Translations under genes and position numbers: made by a program | Notes under the pieces: generated by a model | Database searches by the model: none | Told to the model about the DNA's origin: nothing | The model's input: only the letters and a program-made list of their open reading frames with translations | Part shown: positions 29,650 through 37,166 of the stretch, piece after piece | How positions within the stretch are numbered: the first letter of the stretch is position 1 | Layout: each line of letters begins with the position of its first letter | Assembly (NCBI GenBank): GCA_023434325.1 | Contig: JAEYSX010000003.1 | Location: forward strand, 124,001 to 188,000 | DNA length: 64,000 nt | Source: Candidatus Parcubacteria bacterium | GTDB taxonomy: Bacteria > Patescibacteriota > Saccharimonadia > Saccharimonadales > UBA4665 | Direction of reading: 5' to 3'

Positions 29650-31091
29650 GAATTGGTTCCTCGTCCACCCAAGACCACGCGTACGGTTTTGATCAGGATT
29701 ACGATATCCATCCAAAACGTCCAGTTTTGTACGTAGTATAGGTCGAGCCGGCGGCGTTCCTCAAAACTGATGTCGCGCCGCCCAGAAACCTGCGCCAAGC
29801 CGGTCAGGCCGGTCTTAACGGCTAGAATAAGGTTTTTCTTGGGGTGTTTCTCTATGTCGCCCGGATCTAGTGCCCGTGGCCCTACTAGGCTCAAGTCGCC
29901 CTTAATGACATTTAGAATCTGCGGCAACTCGTCCAGGCTGGTTCGGCGCAAAAAGCGGCCAACAGGGGTAATGCGCGGGTCGTTAGGTAATTGATCGCCG
30001 TTTTCGCGGAATTGCTTGAGCAGATCCAACCGACCCATTTTGGCAAAGCCTTCCTCAGGACTCATGCAATATTCCCAGTACATGGTGCGGAATTTATAAA
30101 AAGCAAATGTGTCGCCAAAGCGGCCGAGGCGTTTTGGTTTGTATAGGATCGGTGCGTTTGGTTCGATGATCTTTTGGGCGACGGCTATGGCGATCATCAG
30201 GGGCGTAAAGAGTATAAGTGCCAGCGTGCCCGCGACAATATCGAACGCGCGCTTGGCGACGCGCCCCCAACCAAAGAGTGCCGTCTGGTGTACGGTAATA
30301 ACCGGCACGCTGCTGCGGAATAACTCGACCTCTAGGTTACCGACAAATAACTCGGTGTTACCGGGTACAAAGCGGTAGCTGATGTGGTTTTCTTGAGCGT
30401 AGGTTAATATGCGGGCGTTGCGATTTTCGTCGGCGTATAACTCGGTCTGCACGATGGTGTGTAAATCGCCCTTGTAGGCGTTGAGGAACTGGTCAAATGT
30501 ATGGTGTAGCGGAATGTCGGTCCTGCCGCCCAAGCTTCGCTTTCCGCCGACGACACCGACTATTTTGTAGCCGGATTTACGGCTGTCGGCCAGCCAGTTA
30601 ATCAGCTCGTTCGTCATCTTAGTATTGCCCACCAGCAGTACGCGGGTCAGCCCCGAGTCGCGCCTAAACAGCTGGACGCGCAAGAAGCGCGCCAAGTTGC
30701 GGAATACGACCAAGAACACAAATCCAAAGGCAAAACCATAAATGGGCACCAGCCGCGCAGGGAAGATCGATTCATCCGATAAGAAGTTCCAGAAAATGAC
30801 TAACATCAGGCCAATGAACGAGCCCACCAGCAGTCGACCAAGCTCGCGGAATCGCTTTTCGTAAATTCCGTAATTGTACAGTCCAAGAAGGGCAAAAATC
30901 AGAATCCAAAAGGGCAGGATGACCAAGAAGGCTCCAATAAAGGCCCGGCCGTTAGAGGTAATGGGCGCGTGGTCGATACCAACCGCCCATTTAACTCGTA
31001 AAATGTACGCCGCTACAAAAGCGGCAACAAGTGCCAAAAAATCGCCGACAATCAAGCAGGCGCTGTATGCGAGGGAAGCGTTATTTTTCAT
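29646..31091 (-). CDS. Polyprenyl glycosylphosphotransferase (initiating sugar transferase, WbaP/CpsE-like)
   Basis: The protein has 481 residues. Four or five N-terminal membrane helices (about 1-130) and a CoA-binding-like middle domain (LLVGNTKMTNELI) are followed by a C-terminal catalytic domain. It has YKFRTMYWEY, RRTSLDELPQILNVIKGDLS and GLTGLAQVSGRRD. The family transfers a sugar-1-phosphate onto undecaprenyl phosphate, the first membrane step in glycan assembly. A TACAAT box 11 nt upstream of the ATG gives a short leader. Confidence 0.95.
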   Translation of the reverse strand: MKNNASLAYSACLIVGDFLALVAAFVAAYILRVKWAVGIDHAPITSNGRAFIGAFLVILPFWILIFALLGLYNYGIYEKRFRELGRLLVGSFIGLMLVIFWNFLSDESIFPARLVPIYGFAFGFVFLVVFRNLARFLRVQLFRRDSGLTRVLLVGNTKMTNELINWLADSRKSGYKIVGVVGGKRSLGGRTDIPLHHTFDQFLNAYKGDLHTIVQTELYADENRNARILTYAQENHISYRFVPGNTELFVGNLEVELFRSSVPVITVHQTALFGWGRVAKRAFDIVAGTLALILFTPLMIAIAVAQKIIEPNAPILYKPKRLGRFGDTFAFYKFRTMYWEYCMSPEEGFAKMGRLDLLKQFRENGDQLPNDPRITPVGRFLRRTSLDELPQILNVIKGDLSLVGPRALDPGDIEKHPKKNLILAVKTGLTGLAQVSGRRDISFEERRRLDLYYVQNWTFWMDIVILIKTVRVVLGGRGTNS

Positions 31092-31168
31092 ATTCTATTT
31101 AGATTGTATCACTGTGGCCAGGGTGTGGCTCAATCATTGTTTTTAGGCACTGCTAACGTAATTGTATG

Positions 31169-31182
31169 TGCGAATGTTCGCA
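31169..31182. promoter_or_regulatory. Palindromic operator candidate TGCGAATGTTCGCA
   Basis: The arms TGCGAA and TTCGCA form a perfect inverted repeat around a 2-nt centre. It resembles Gram-positive LexA boxes, which centre on CGAA and TTCG. It lies just upstream of a TATACT box (31204-31209) and the LexA-type gene, so autoregulation is likely. Binding is inferred. Confidence 0.55.
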
Positions 31183-31261
31183 TTGCATTCATTCTGGCGG
31201 GTGTATACTGGTTATGTATAGGGCTCCTAAAAACTAGATACAAAAGATGAAGGAGGGTGGC

Positions 31262-31723
31262 GTGAGCGAAACGGTTCGGCCTACAAAAAAACAGCGTGAA
31301 TTATTGGTGTTTATCGAGCGATTTATCGGTGAGCACGGATACAGTCCAAGTTACCGCGAGATCATGAACGGCCTAAATTACACATCCGTTGCCACAGTTG
31401 CACTTCATATTAATAATCTTATTCGTCGCGGCCACTTGCGCAAGCGTGACCACTCGGCCCGCTCGCTAGAGGTCGTTGCCCCGTCAGAACAACCAAAAGT
31501 GACAACAAATGTCGTCAAGGCCGGCGAGGAAAAGTGGTTGGTCGAAAAGGTAGAGCATCTTTTTTTGGAGCGTGAACGCATGGCCAGCCTGGCCGAGAAC
31601 CAGCTGGATCATCTGTATGTGCTGGTTGGGGCGCTTAAGGTGCTTGGGCTTGAGGGTGCTGCGCAGAGCTTTGTTCCGCGCCTGACTGCGCTTAAGCAGC
31701 GCGTCACCGCTGCCCTTGATTAG
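31262..31723 (+). CDS. LexA-type winged-helix DNA-binding protein without protease domain
   Basis: This 153-residue protein starts at GTG 31262 with AGGAGG at 31251-31256. The ATG at 31247 lies upstream of that Shine-Dalgarno and is unlikely. Residues about 5-70 match the LexA N-terminal DNA-binding domain: PTKKQRELLVFIERFI, EHGYSPSYREIMNGLNYTS, then NNLIRRGHLRKR. The remaining 80 residues are helical (EKWLVEKVEHLFLERERM) and show no S24 peptidase Ala-Gly cleavage site or Ser-Lys dyad. It may bind DNA without RecA-stimulated self-cleavage, so its inducer would differ. The palindrome in its own promoter suggests autoregulation. Confidence 0.85.
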   Translation: MSETVRPTKKQRELLVFIERFIGEHGYSPSYREIMNGLNYTSVATVALHINNLIRRGHLRKRDHSARSLEVVAPSEQPKVTTNVVKAGEEKWLVEKVEHLFLERERMASLAENQLDHLYVLVGALKVLGLEGAAQSFVPRLTALKQRVTAALD

Positions 31724-31776
31724 CTATATAGTGTGTCGTAGGCAAAATCACACCATACAGGTAGTGTTTATCGTGA

Positions 31777-31782
31777 TACAGT
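31777..31782 (+). promoter_or_regulatory. Extended -10 TGaTACAGT upstream of the cobalamin riboswitch
   Basis: TACAGT with TGA before it would place transcription start near 31790, right at the 5' edge of the riboswitch. The -35 is weak. Confidence 0.4.
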
Positions 31783-31789
31783 AAGAGTA

Positions 31790-31905
31790 CTTAACAATCA
31801 AACGCTGGAAGTTGGTGAAAATCCAACACTGTGCCGCAACGGTAATCCACTTTATGACCACGCAAATGCGCTGGCTGTGGGAAGTCCGATACAGCTTTAA
31901 CCATA
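31790..31905 (+). promoter_or_regulatory. Cobalamin (B12) riboswitch aptamer
   Basis: The sequence holds the conserved core of cobalamin riboswitches. These are GGAAGTTGGTGAAAATCCAA (31807-31826), the GCCGCAACGG-type B12-box segment (31833-31842), and GGGAAGTCCGATAC (31879-31892), which fits the family pattern ending in a GTC-GA-AC element. Cobalamin binding to such RNAs usually turns the downstream gene off. Its expression platform follows at 31910-31980. Confidence 0.9.
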
Positions 31906-31909
31906 TGTT

Positions 31910-31980
31910 CCCGAGCAGGAACCGGTGCTGTTTTTGCCCTTGTTACACCTGCTTTGGAACAAACCCGAGCAGGTTTTTTG
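31910..31980 (+). terminator. Riboswitch expression platform: terminator and competing antiterminator
   Basis: ACCTGCT (31947-31953) pairs with AGCAGGT (31968-31974), followed by a run of Ts (31974-31979) and then ATG 31981. This is an intrinsic terminator touching the start codon. An identical 10-mer CCCGAGCAGG occurs twice (31910-31919 and 31964-31973). The first copy can pair with CCTGCT (31948-31953) instead, forming an antiterminator. The second copy also carries the only Shine-Dalgarno-like AGG upstream of the ATG. Confidence 0.8.
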
Positions 31981-33522
31981 ATGCCAGAACAATTATTGGA
32001 CGCAAGATCAGTCGTTTCTTTGTCGTTACTCCCCGAGGAAGTGATGGCGACTTCTGACCGTGGCGAACGGTCGCGTGCTGCGACATATGCGGGAGCGGCC
32101 GTAGTTTTAGAGACGCTCACAGAAGAAGGGGTAAGGCCTGCGGCTATCGCTGCAACAGAGTTAGCACTCGACGAACAAATTCACCGCCGTTTTACGCGGT
32201 ATTTTTTGGGAGCAATTGCTTTGGAGGAATCGGTCGAGTTAAAGCGTCCTGACGGCATAACGCTCGCTACCGCCGTAAGCCGCGCAAAAGAGGGCGATAT
32301 AGAGGCTGAGTCTTTGGTCGATATCAACGTAGCTACCGCAGCGGCAGAGGGGGTCTTTAAGGATAGTCACATTAGCCGTATAACGAAAAGCATAGGCGCG
32401 GATGGTCAGATTCAGCAGTTTGGGCTCGATCTACATCAGGTGCACTACAATTCCTACGCGCTGCGTCCGGATCGTGATGATAGGCTCAAGCAATTTACGC
32501 TTGCAGAAGCACTCAACGGCTACCGTGAGCAGGCGTATTTGGAGGCGGGGTTGCTTGATGAGTACTTTATGCTTGTGCCGTCCTGTGTGCCCGAAGGCAT
32601 GCCCGAAAAAATGCTTGGCCACGAGGGCGAGGGGTTCTTCACGGGTAGTATGACCTACACGCTGCAGGCGACCACCAAAGAGGGTGAGCAGATCGTGACT
32701 GAAACTGCCTTTCGCCGCGGGACGGCAGCCGAAGCCGAGGCGCCGTACGAGACTCGCCAGGCCGAGCGGTACGACCTTAGGGCAATCGGCATGATATACG
32801 AGGCGCTCGGATACGACGCCCCCAAAACCGCGCTGGAGTTTTTGCAGCGGCCGTTACTGCTCAAAAAAAGCGAGTTTCCCGACGGTGTCGTGGACGTGTT
32901 GCGGCGCTGCGATATAGCGGCAGATATGGTGCAAAGTAAGGTAGTGGATCGTAGTCAAGCCGCATATGCAAACATCAGATTGGAATCATCGCTCAAAGAG
33001 GCGAGTCTTGCCGATATGAAATCGGCGATCAAGCGCGATTTGCTGGCGGCTGCCGGTACGTTTATTACTCACGAGGATGCCAATGCGCTGCTATGGGATT
33101 TGGTGCGCAAGCATGGGGTGAGAAACGCGTTGACTAATTACTTCGTTGATCCGGCCGTGTTTGGCGCCAAAGCTGCGCCGGTTTTAAGTGACGCCCGAGT
33201 GGCGTATGAGCGTGGCGACATGTTGCTTAGTAATCAATTACTCTCGCAAGCTGTGGAGGTCGCAACCGTTGCAGGTTGCGGTGGTGGTTCGTGCGGAATT
33301 AAGGAATTATCGCGCTCAGAGCTGGGCGTGGCCGAGGCATTGCTAGAGGTCAAGTCCGGCGAAAAGGTGGCCAAAGATACCGAAAGGCCCTGCCCCGAGT
33401 GCGGCCAAAAGACCATTGTATATGCGTGGACAGAGACGAACGTCAAAAAAGCATGTACCAACAAAGAATGCGGAGCAAAGACAGGCGTCCCCAAGAAGTC
33501 GCTCTTTGCGCTGGCAGGTTGA
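31981..33522 (+). CDS. Riboswitch-controlled protein of unknown function with C-terminal zinc ribbon
   Basis: The protein has 513 residues. I do not recognise the family. It is soluble, has no signal or membrane segment, and is rich in Ala and Glu. A C433-GGGS-C438 pair precedes a zinc ribbon of the form CPEC (471-474) and CTNKEC (492-497). LVPSCVPEGMPEKMLGHEG and GFFTGSMTYTL lie mid-sequence. ATG 31981 directly follows the terminator T-run. The open frame continues to TTG 31954 inside the terminator loop and is not the start. Expression should rise when cobalamin is scarce, so a role in replacing a B12-dependent step or in B12 uptake is plausible, but that is an inference only. Confidence 0.85.
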   Translation: MPEQLLDARSVVSLSLLPEEVMATSDRGERSRAATYAGAAVVLETLTEEGVRPAAIAATELALDEQIHRRFTRYFLGAIALEESVELKRPDGITLATAVSRAKEGDIEAESLVDINVATAAAEGVFKDSHISRITKSIGADGQIQQFGLDLHQVHYNSYALRPDRDDRLKQFTLAEALNGYREQAYLEAGLLDEYFMLVPSCVPEGMPEKMLGHEGEGFFTGSMTYTLQATTKEGEQIVTETAFRRGTAAEAEAPYETRQAERYDLRAIGMIYEALGYDAPKTALEFLQRPLLLKKSEFPDGVVDVLRRCDIAADMVQSKVVDRSQAAYANIRLESSLKEASLADMKSAIKRDLLAAAGTFITHEDANALLWDLVRKHGVRNALTNYFVDPAVFGAKAAPVLSDARVAYERGDMLLSNQLLSQAVEVATVAGCGGGSCGIKELSRSELGVAEALLEVKSGEKVAKDTERPCPECGQKTIVYAWTETNVKKACTNKECGAKTGVPKKSLFALAG

Positions 33523-33528
33523 CCCGGC

Positions 33529-33558
33529 TTGACAAGCATAAGCGTACGCGTGTACACT
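33529..33558 (+). promoter_or_regulatory. Strong consensus promoter TTGACA-18-TACACT
   Basis: The -35 TTGACA is at 33529-33534 and the -10 TACACT at 33553-33558, separated by 18 nt. Transcription start is expected near 33565, giving a leader of about 107 nt before the small ORF at 33672. Confidence 0.7.
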
Positions 33559-33671
33559 AGTAGTACTTTCTAGCGGGCTTCGTACCGTAAGAGACAAAAA
33601 TACGTGTTAAAAACAAATGTGAGATAGGAAATTATCAGAGTTTTGCTCTGGTAGTCTCCGACGGGAGTAAT

Positions 33672-33764
33672 ATGTCGGTTAAAGTAAGGATTATCGCTTC
33701 GCGGCCATCGCGAGTACCGGTAGTTGTTCGCCGCCCAGCTTGGCGCGAGTACCTGAATTACTAG
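33672..33764 (+). CDS. Putative 30-residue arginine-rich small protein
   Basis: A 30-codon ORF begins MSVKVRIIASRPSRV and ends WREYLNY. It is highly basic (six Arg, one Lys) with no acidic residue before position 26. A Shine-Dalgarno GGGAG (33663-33667) sits 4 nt before the ATG but is partly hidden in a CTCC/GGAG hairpin (33656-33667). A second hairpin, CAGAG-TTTTG-CTCTG (33636-33650), lies upstream. It has its own consensus promoter and a 15-bp terminator downstream. I do not recognise it; it could be a small ribosome- or RNA-associated protein, or the locus could be a structured RNA. A second tiny ORF (33793-33861, 22 codons) follows. Confidence 0.5.
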   Translation: MSVKVRIIASRPSRVPVVVRRPAWREYLNY

Positions 33765-33882
33765 TTATGCTGCGTAGCAATCGTGTGCAGTGATGTATTG
33801 TAAGGCTTTATCTTGTGGTTTTGATGAGTGGCGGCAGCTAAAGCGGTACGCCGCGCGATGACCTAGATTGGTCACCATAAGC

Positions 33883-33920
33883 AAACATGGCAATAACCTT
33901 ATGTTGTTATTGCCATGTTT
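33883..33920. terminator. 15-bp perfect inverted repeat, bidirectional terminator candidate
   Basis: AAACATGGCAATAAC (33883-33897) and its exact complement (33906-33920) flank an 8-nt loop. It ends the small-ORF transcript and lies just past the stop of the convergent DsbA-like gene, so it can serve both. Confidence 0.75.
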
Positions 33921-33939
33921 AGTGATTGAGCGGCTACGG

Positions 33940-34575
33940 TTATTCTTGTTTTTGCTTGGCGGCAATTGCTTCGTCGATCAGCTTATTAAAGTCGTCCAGG
34001 CTGGTGGGCTTGATGAGCTTGCCGTCTAGGAAGAAGGTCGGCGTGCTCATGCTTTCTTTTGTCTTTTTAAACTCGGCGATATCGGCGTTGATTATGTTGT
34101 TTGTTTCGCTGCTTGCCACGTCGGCCTTAAACTTCTCCATGTCCAGGTTAAGCTGGGCGGCGTACTCTACAAAAACAGAAGACGCGTCGCTTCGCTGTGT
34201 CCATGCGCTTTGGTTTTGAAAGATAATATCGTGCATCTCCCAGAATTTACCTTGCTTTGCGGCGGCTTCGGCTGCGCGTGAGGCGGCCAAGGCGTTGGAG
34301 TGTACCTGTACAAGTGGCAGGTGGCGGAACTGGAAGCTGATCTGGTCTTTGTACTTTTCTTTGACCTCTTGAACAATCGGGAAGTACTGACCACAGTACG
34401 AACATTCAAAGTCAGCGTATTCTACCAGCGTGACGCCGCTCTTTCCTTCGCCGATGACATGGTTTGTCGGCTGTGCGTTCGTGGTGGACGCCTCTTTTTG
34501 GTCTTTGTTAAAAACCACGATACCTGTAAATACAACTACTATAATGGCGATAATCGCCCAAAATCCTTTGCTCAT
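33940..34575 (-). CDS. Membrane-anchored DsbA-like thiol-disulfide protein
   Basis: The protein has 211 residues, an N-terminal membrane anchor at about 4-22 (GFWAIIAIIVVVFTGIVVF), and a thioredoxin-fold domain with CSYC (58-61) in YADFECSYCG. The segment MSTPTFFLDGKLI has the cis-Pro loop (TPT). It should oxidise or isomerise disulfides in exported proteins, such as the cysteine-containing surface proteins at 8959 and 9502. The frame starts at 34602, but ATG 34575 lies 6 nt after TATACT and begins right before the anchor. Confidence 0.88.
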   Translation of the reverse strand: MSKGFWAIIAIIVVVFTGIVVFNKDQKEASTTNAQPTNHVIGEGKSGVTLVEYADFECSYCGQYFPIVQEVKEKYKDQISFQFRHLPLVQVHSNALAASRAAEAAAKQGKFWEMHDIIFQNQSAWTQRSDASSVFVEYAAQLNLDMEKFKADVASSETNNIINADIAEFKKTKESMSTPTFFLDGKLIKPTSLDDFNKLIDEAIAAKQKQE

Positions 34576-34581
34576 AAACCC

Positions 34582-34587
34582 AGTATA
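34582..34587 (-). promoter_or_regulatory. -10 element TATACT, leaderless spacing
   Basis: On the minus strand TATACT ends 6 nt before ATG 34575. Confidence 0.5.
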
Positions 34588-34654
34588 CCTTCTGCTAGCC
34601 ACTTATCGCAAAGGCCATAGGCGAACATTTTTGATAATACGGGGCTCGGTGGCG

Positions 34655-34660
34655 TAAGAT
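34655..34660 (+). promoter_or_regulatory. -10 element TAAGAT, leaderless spacing
   Basis: TAAGAT ends 7 nt before ATG 34668. Confidence 0.45.
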
Positions 34661-34667
34661 AATACAT

Positions 34668-35729
34668 ATGACAACGTTATTTGGTTTTTTGTTGATTATG
34701 TTCGGCCTCGTGGCGCTGGCGCTACAGCGGTTTTATAGCTCGGTACCCAAAAAAGAACTCAAGCGCCTGGCGTCACGCGGCGATCAGCTGGCTTCCTCTT
34801 TATACGCGCCTGTTGCGTACGGGGCGAGTATGCGGCTTTTGTTGTGGGTACTATTTTGTGCGGGTCTTTCGGGCGGGTTGCTGATGGTTGTCTTGAGTGT
34901 TTCGCCGGTGGCGGGATTCATCGCGGCCGTTATGAGTTTGGCAGCGGCGATCGTAGTGCAATCGCTCAGGTTAACCGTTACCAGCGCGCAGTTTGCCGTA
35001 CAAGCGGCGCCGGCGCTCAGCTGGCTACTTACGTACCTGCACACGCCGTTCGATTTTATTGCAAGGACGATTAACCGCTACCGCAAACACACAACGCACA
35101 GCGGCTTGTACGAAAAAGAGGATTTGCTGGATTTGATAGAGCAGCAAAAGGGTCAGCCCGATAACCGCATTGCTCCGAACGATCTGTCGCTGCTGGCGCG
35201 TGCGGCTACCTTTGACGACCGTCAGGCGGCCGACGTCGCCTTGCCGATGTCGCAGATAAAGCTCATACGGCTGGATGACCATATCGGTCCTATATTGTTG
35301 GGTGAGTTGCATGACAGCGGCCAAAACAGCTTTTTGGTGTATGACGGCCAGCCCGACCACATCGTGGGTACGCTGTTTTTGCGCGATGCCGTGGCTGTTA
35401 AAGAGGGTGGGCTGGTGCGGCAGTTGATGCATACGCGCCTTAGCTTTGTGCACGAGGACTTTTCGCTCCGCCAGGTGCTGCGAGCTTTCGCGCAAACCAC
35501 TCAGTTTATTGTTGTCGTTGTTAACTCATTTGACGAACCAGTCGGCGTGATTACATTAGAGCATCTCTTGGCGCAGCTCATCGACGAGCGTCAGGATGAT
35601 GAGTTTGACGCATTCGAGGATCGCAAGGCGGTCGCCGCATTTGCTCTCAAGCGGCCGCAGCCAGAGTTGGCGACGCAAGAGGTTGCCGCCGAAGACGCAC
35701 CTCCACAAAAAGTAAAAGAAATGGTATAA
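34668..35729 (+). CDS. CBS-domain membrane protein, hemolysin/CorC-like
   Basis: This 353-residue protein has an N-terminal helix (TLFGFLLIMFGLVALAL) and two further helices at about 60-105. A cytoplasmic region follows with YEKEDLLDLIEQQ and two CBS motifs, about 185-245 (DVALPMSQIKLI) and 250-310 (QFIVVVVNSFDEPVGVITLE). The layout resembles CNNM/HlyC proteins, but the membrane part is shorter and I see no complete CNNM fold. A possible role in ion transport or adenine-nucleotide sensing is inferred. The C-terminal 50 residues look disordered. The stop overlaps the promoter region of aspS. Confidence 0.75.
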   Translation: MTTLFGFLLIMFGLVALALQRFYSSVPKKELKRLASRGDQLASSLYAPVAYGASMRLLLWVLFCAGLSGGLLMVVLSVSPVAGFIAAVMSLAAAIVVQSLRLTVTSAQFAVQAAPALSWLLTYLHTPFDFIARTINRYRKHTTHSGLYEKEDLLDLIEQQKGQPDNRIAPNDLSLLARAATFDDRQAADVALPMSQIKLIRLDDHIGPILLGELHDSGQNSFLVYDGQPDHIVGTLFLRDAVAVKEGGLVRQLMHTRLSFVHEDFSLRQVLRAFAQTTQFIVVVVNSFDEPVGVITLEHLLAQLIDERQDDEFDAFEDRKAVAAFALKRPQPELATQEVAAEDAPPQKVKEMV

Positions 35730-35730
35730 T
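35725..35730 (+). promoter_or_regulatory. Extended -10 TGgTATAAT upstream of the aspS leader
   Basis: TATAAT with TGG before it lies 10 nt upstream of the leader-peptide ATG 35741 and overlaps the end of the upstream gene. Confidence 0.5.
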
Positions 35731-35740
35731 TATAGTAGAT

Positions 35741-35791
35741 ATGAGCATGTTCCGTGTAAACTTGAATAACCGGGTCGGCGCCCTCGCCTAA
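35741..35791 (+). CDS. Putative 16-residue leader peptide of aspS
   Basis: A 16-codon ORF, MSMFRVNLNNRVGALA, begins 10 nt after TATAAT and ends 63 nt before the aspS ATG. It has three Asn codons within four (AAC TTG AAT AAC). Its 3' half overlaps the 5' arm of a GGGTCGG/CCGACCC hairpin (35772-35778 with 35809-35815), so a translating or stalled ribosome would affect the fold. This is a classic attenuator layout but is unproven. Confidence 0.4.
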   Translation: MSMFRVNLNNRVGALA

Positions 35792-35815
35792 GCCGCGCGT
35801 GGCCGCAACCGACCC
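35772..35815 (+). promoter_or_regulatory. Leader hairpin upstream of aspS, attenuator candidate
   Basis: GGGTCGG and CCGACCC form a 7-bp stem around a 30-nt loop that holds another GC-rich hairpin. The 3' side is followed by CCTTTCTC, a poor T-tract. It overlaps the leader peptide's last codons. Confidence 0.45.
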
Positions 35816-35854
35816 CCTTTCTCAGGCTATTGCCATTAAACAAGGAACATTTTG

Positions 35855-37165
35855 ATGCGTACTCTTTCTAAAGATCTACACCAACACATCGGCCAGACCG
35901 TAACCGTACAGGGCTGGCTGCACAAAAAGCGTCTGCTTGGCGGCCTGACATTTATTAACGTCCGCGACCGCAGCGGCGTAGTGCAGGTAGTGCTCAAAGA
36001 CAAAGACGAGGTCGAAAAGCTGCGCGGTATGCAAATCGGTACCGTGTTAGAAGTAGTTGCGACGGTCAAAGACGAGCCACGTGCGCCGGGCGGCGTAGAA
36101 CTACACGACGCCAACTTGACTGTCATGGTGCCTGTTACTGCCGAGCCGCCAGTCGAGATCGACAAGCCGCTCAGTCACAAAGCCGACAACCTGGATACGC
36201 TGTTTGACCACCGCGTGTTTGGTCTGCGCAACGTGCAAGAGACCGCGATCTTTAAGATTCGCGCCGACCTGACTCGCTATATCCGCGAGTTTTTGCATCA
36301 GCAGGACTTTACCGAGATTCACACGCCCAAGCTGGTCGCAGGTGCGGCCGAGGGCGGGGCAGAGGTGTTTAAGCTCGATTACTTTGGCCAAGAGGCCACG
36401 CTGGCGCAAAGCCCGCAGCTATACAAGCAGATTATGGTTGGCGTGTTCGAGCGCGTGTTTGAGATCGCGCCGGCCTTTAGGGCCGAGCTAAGCGCCACCA
36501 CGCGCCACGTCTCCGAGGTTACGATGCTCGATATCGAGATGGGCTTTATCCAGAGCCATGATGACGTGACCAACATGGTACAAGACCTTGTATATAACGT
36601 GGTTACTCGCGTGTACCAAGAACACGGCGAAGCGCTCAAGAAGCTCGGCGCGCCAGAGCTGAAGCTGACAGAGAAGTTCCCATGCTACTCGCAAACCGAA
36701 GTTCACCAAATGTTCACCAAAGCCACTGGCAAAGACACGACCAAAGAAATCGACCTTACACCCGAGGAAGAAAAGTGGATCTGCGAGTACACCCGCAAGA
36801 ACGACGGCAGCGACGCGGTGTTTATCACCGAGATGCCAGTGCTCGAAAAGATGAAGTTCTACCACAAAAAGGCCGCCAGCGGCACACACGCCGAGGCTGC
36901 CGACCTGCTGTTCCGCGGCGTTGAGTTAGCTACTGTGCCACAACGTGAGCACCGCTACGAAGAGTTAGTAGAGCAAATCAAAGCGGCCGGCATTGATCCA
37001 GAAAGCCCCGGCTTTTCTCACTTCTTAACCGCGATGAAGCACGGCCTTCCACCCCACGGCGGCTGCGGCTTTGGCATCGACCGCCTCACTCAAAAAGTTA
37101 TCGGCCTAGCCAACGTCAAAGAAGCCATCCTCTTCCCGCGCGACATTAACCGCCTCGCTCCTTAG
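35855..37165 (+). CDS. aspS: Aspartyl-tRNA synthetase, archaeal/nondiscriminating type
   Basis: This 436-residue class II synthetase is much shorter than the bacterial type of about 590 residues. It has an N-terminal OB fold (QTVTVQGWLHKKRLLGGLTF) and no bacterial GAD insertion domain. Motif 2 is around FEIAPAFRAELSATTRHVSE and motif 3 is GCGFGIDRLTQKVIGL. Such enzymes often charge both tRNA-Asp and tRNA-Asn, with GatCAB then making Asn-tRNA. That would fit the Asn codons in the leader. ATG 35855 is chosen over TTG 35852. Confidence 0.92.
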   Translation: MRTLSKDLHQHIGQTVTVQGWLHKKRLLGGLTFINVRDRSGVVQVVLKDKDEVEKLRGMQIGTVLEVVATVKDEPRAPGGVELHDANLTVMVPVTAEPPVEIDKPLSHKADNLDTLFDHRVFGLRNVQETAIFKIRADLTRYIREFLHQQDFTEIHTPKLVAGAAEGGAEVFKLDYFGQEATLAQSPQLYKQIMVGVFERVFEIAPAFRAELSATTRHVSEVTMLDIEMGFIQSHDDVTNMVQDLVYNVVTRVYQEHGEALKKLGAPELKLTEKFPCYSQTEVHQMFTKATGKDTTKEIDLTPEEEKWICEYTRKNDGSDAVFITEMPVLEKMKFYHKKAASGTHAEAADLLFRGVELATVPQREHRYEELVEQIKAAGIDPESPGFSHFLTAMKHGLPPHGGCGFGIDRLTQKVIGLANVKEAILFPRDINRLAP

Positions 37166-37166
37166 G

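Noticed and set aside
33793..33861. 22-codon ORF downstream of the 30-codon basic ORF
   Set aside because: No Shine-Dalgarno and no further support; mentioned only as part of the transcript.
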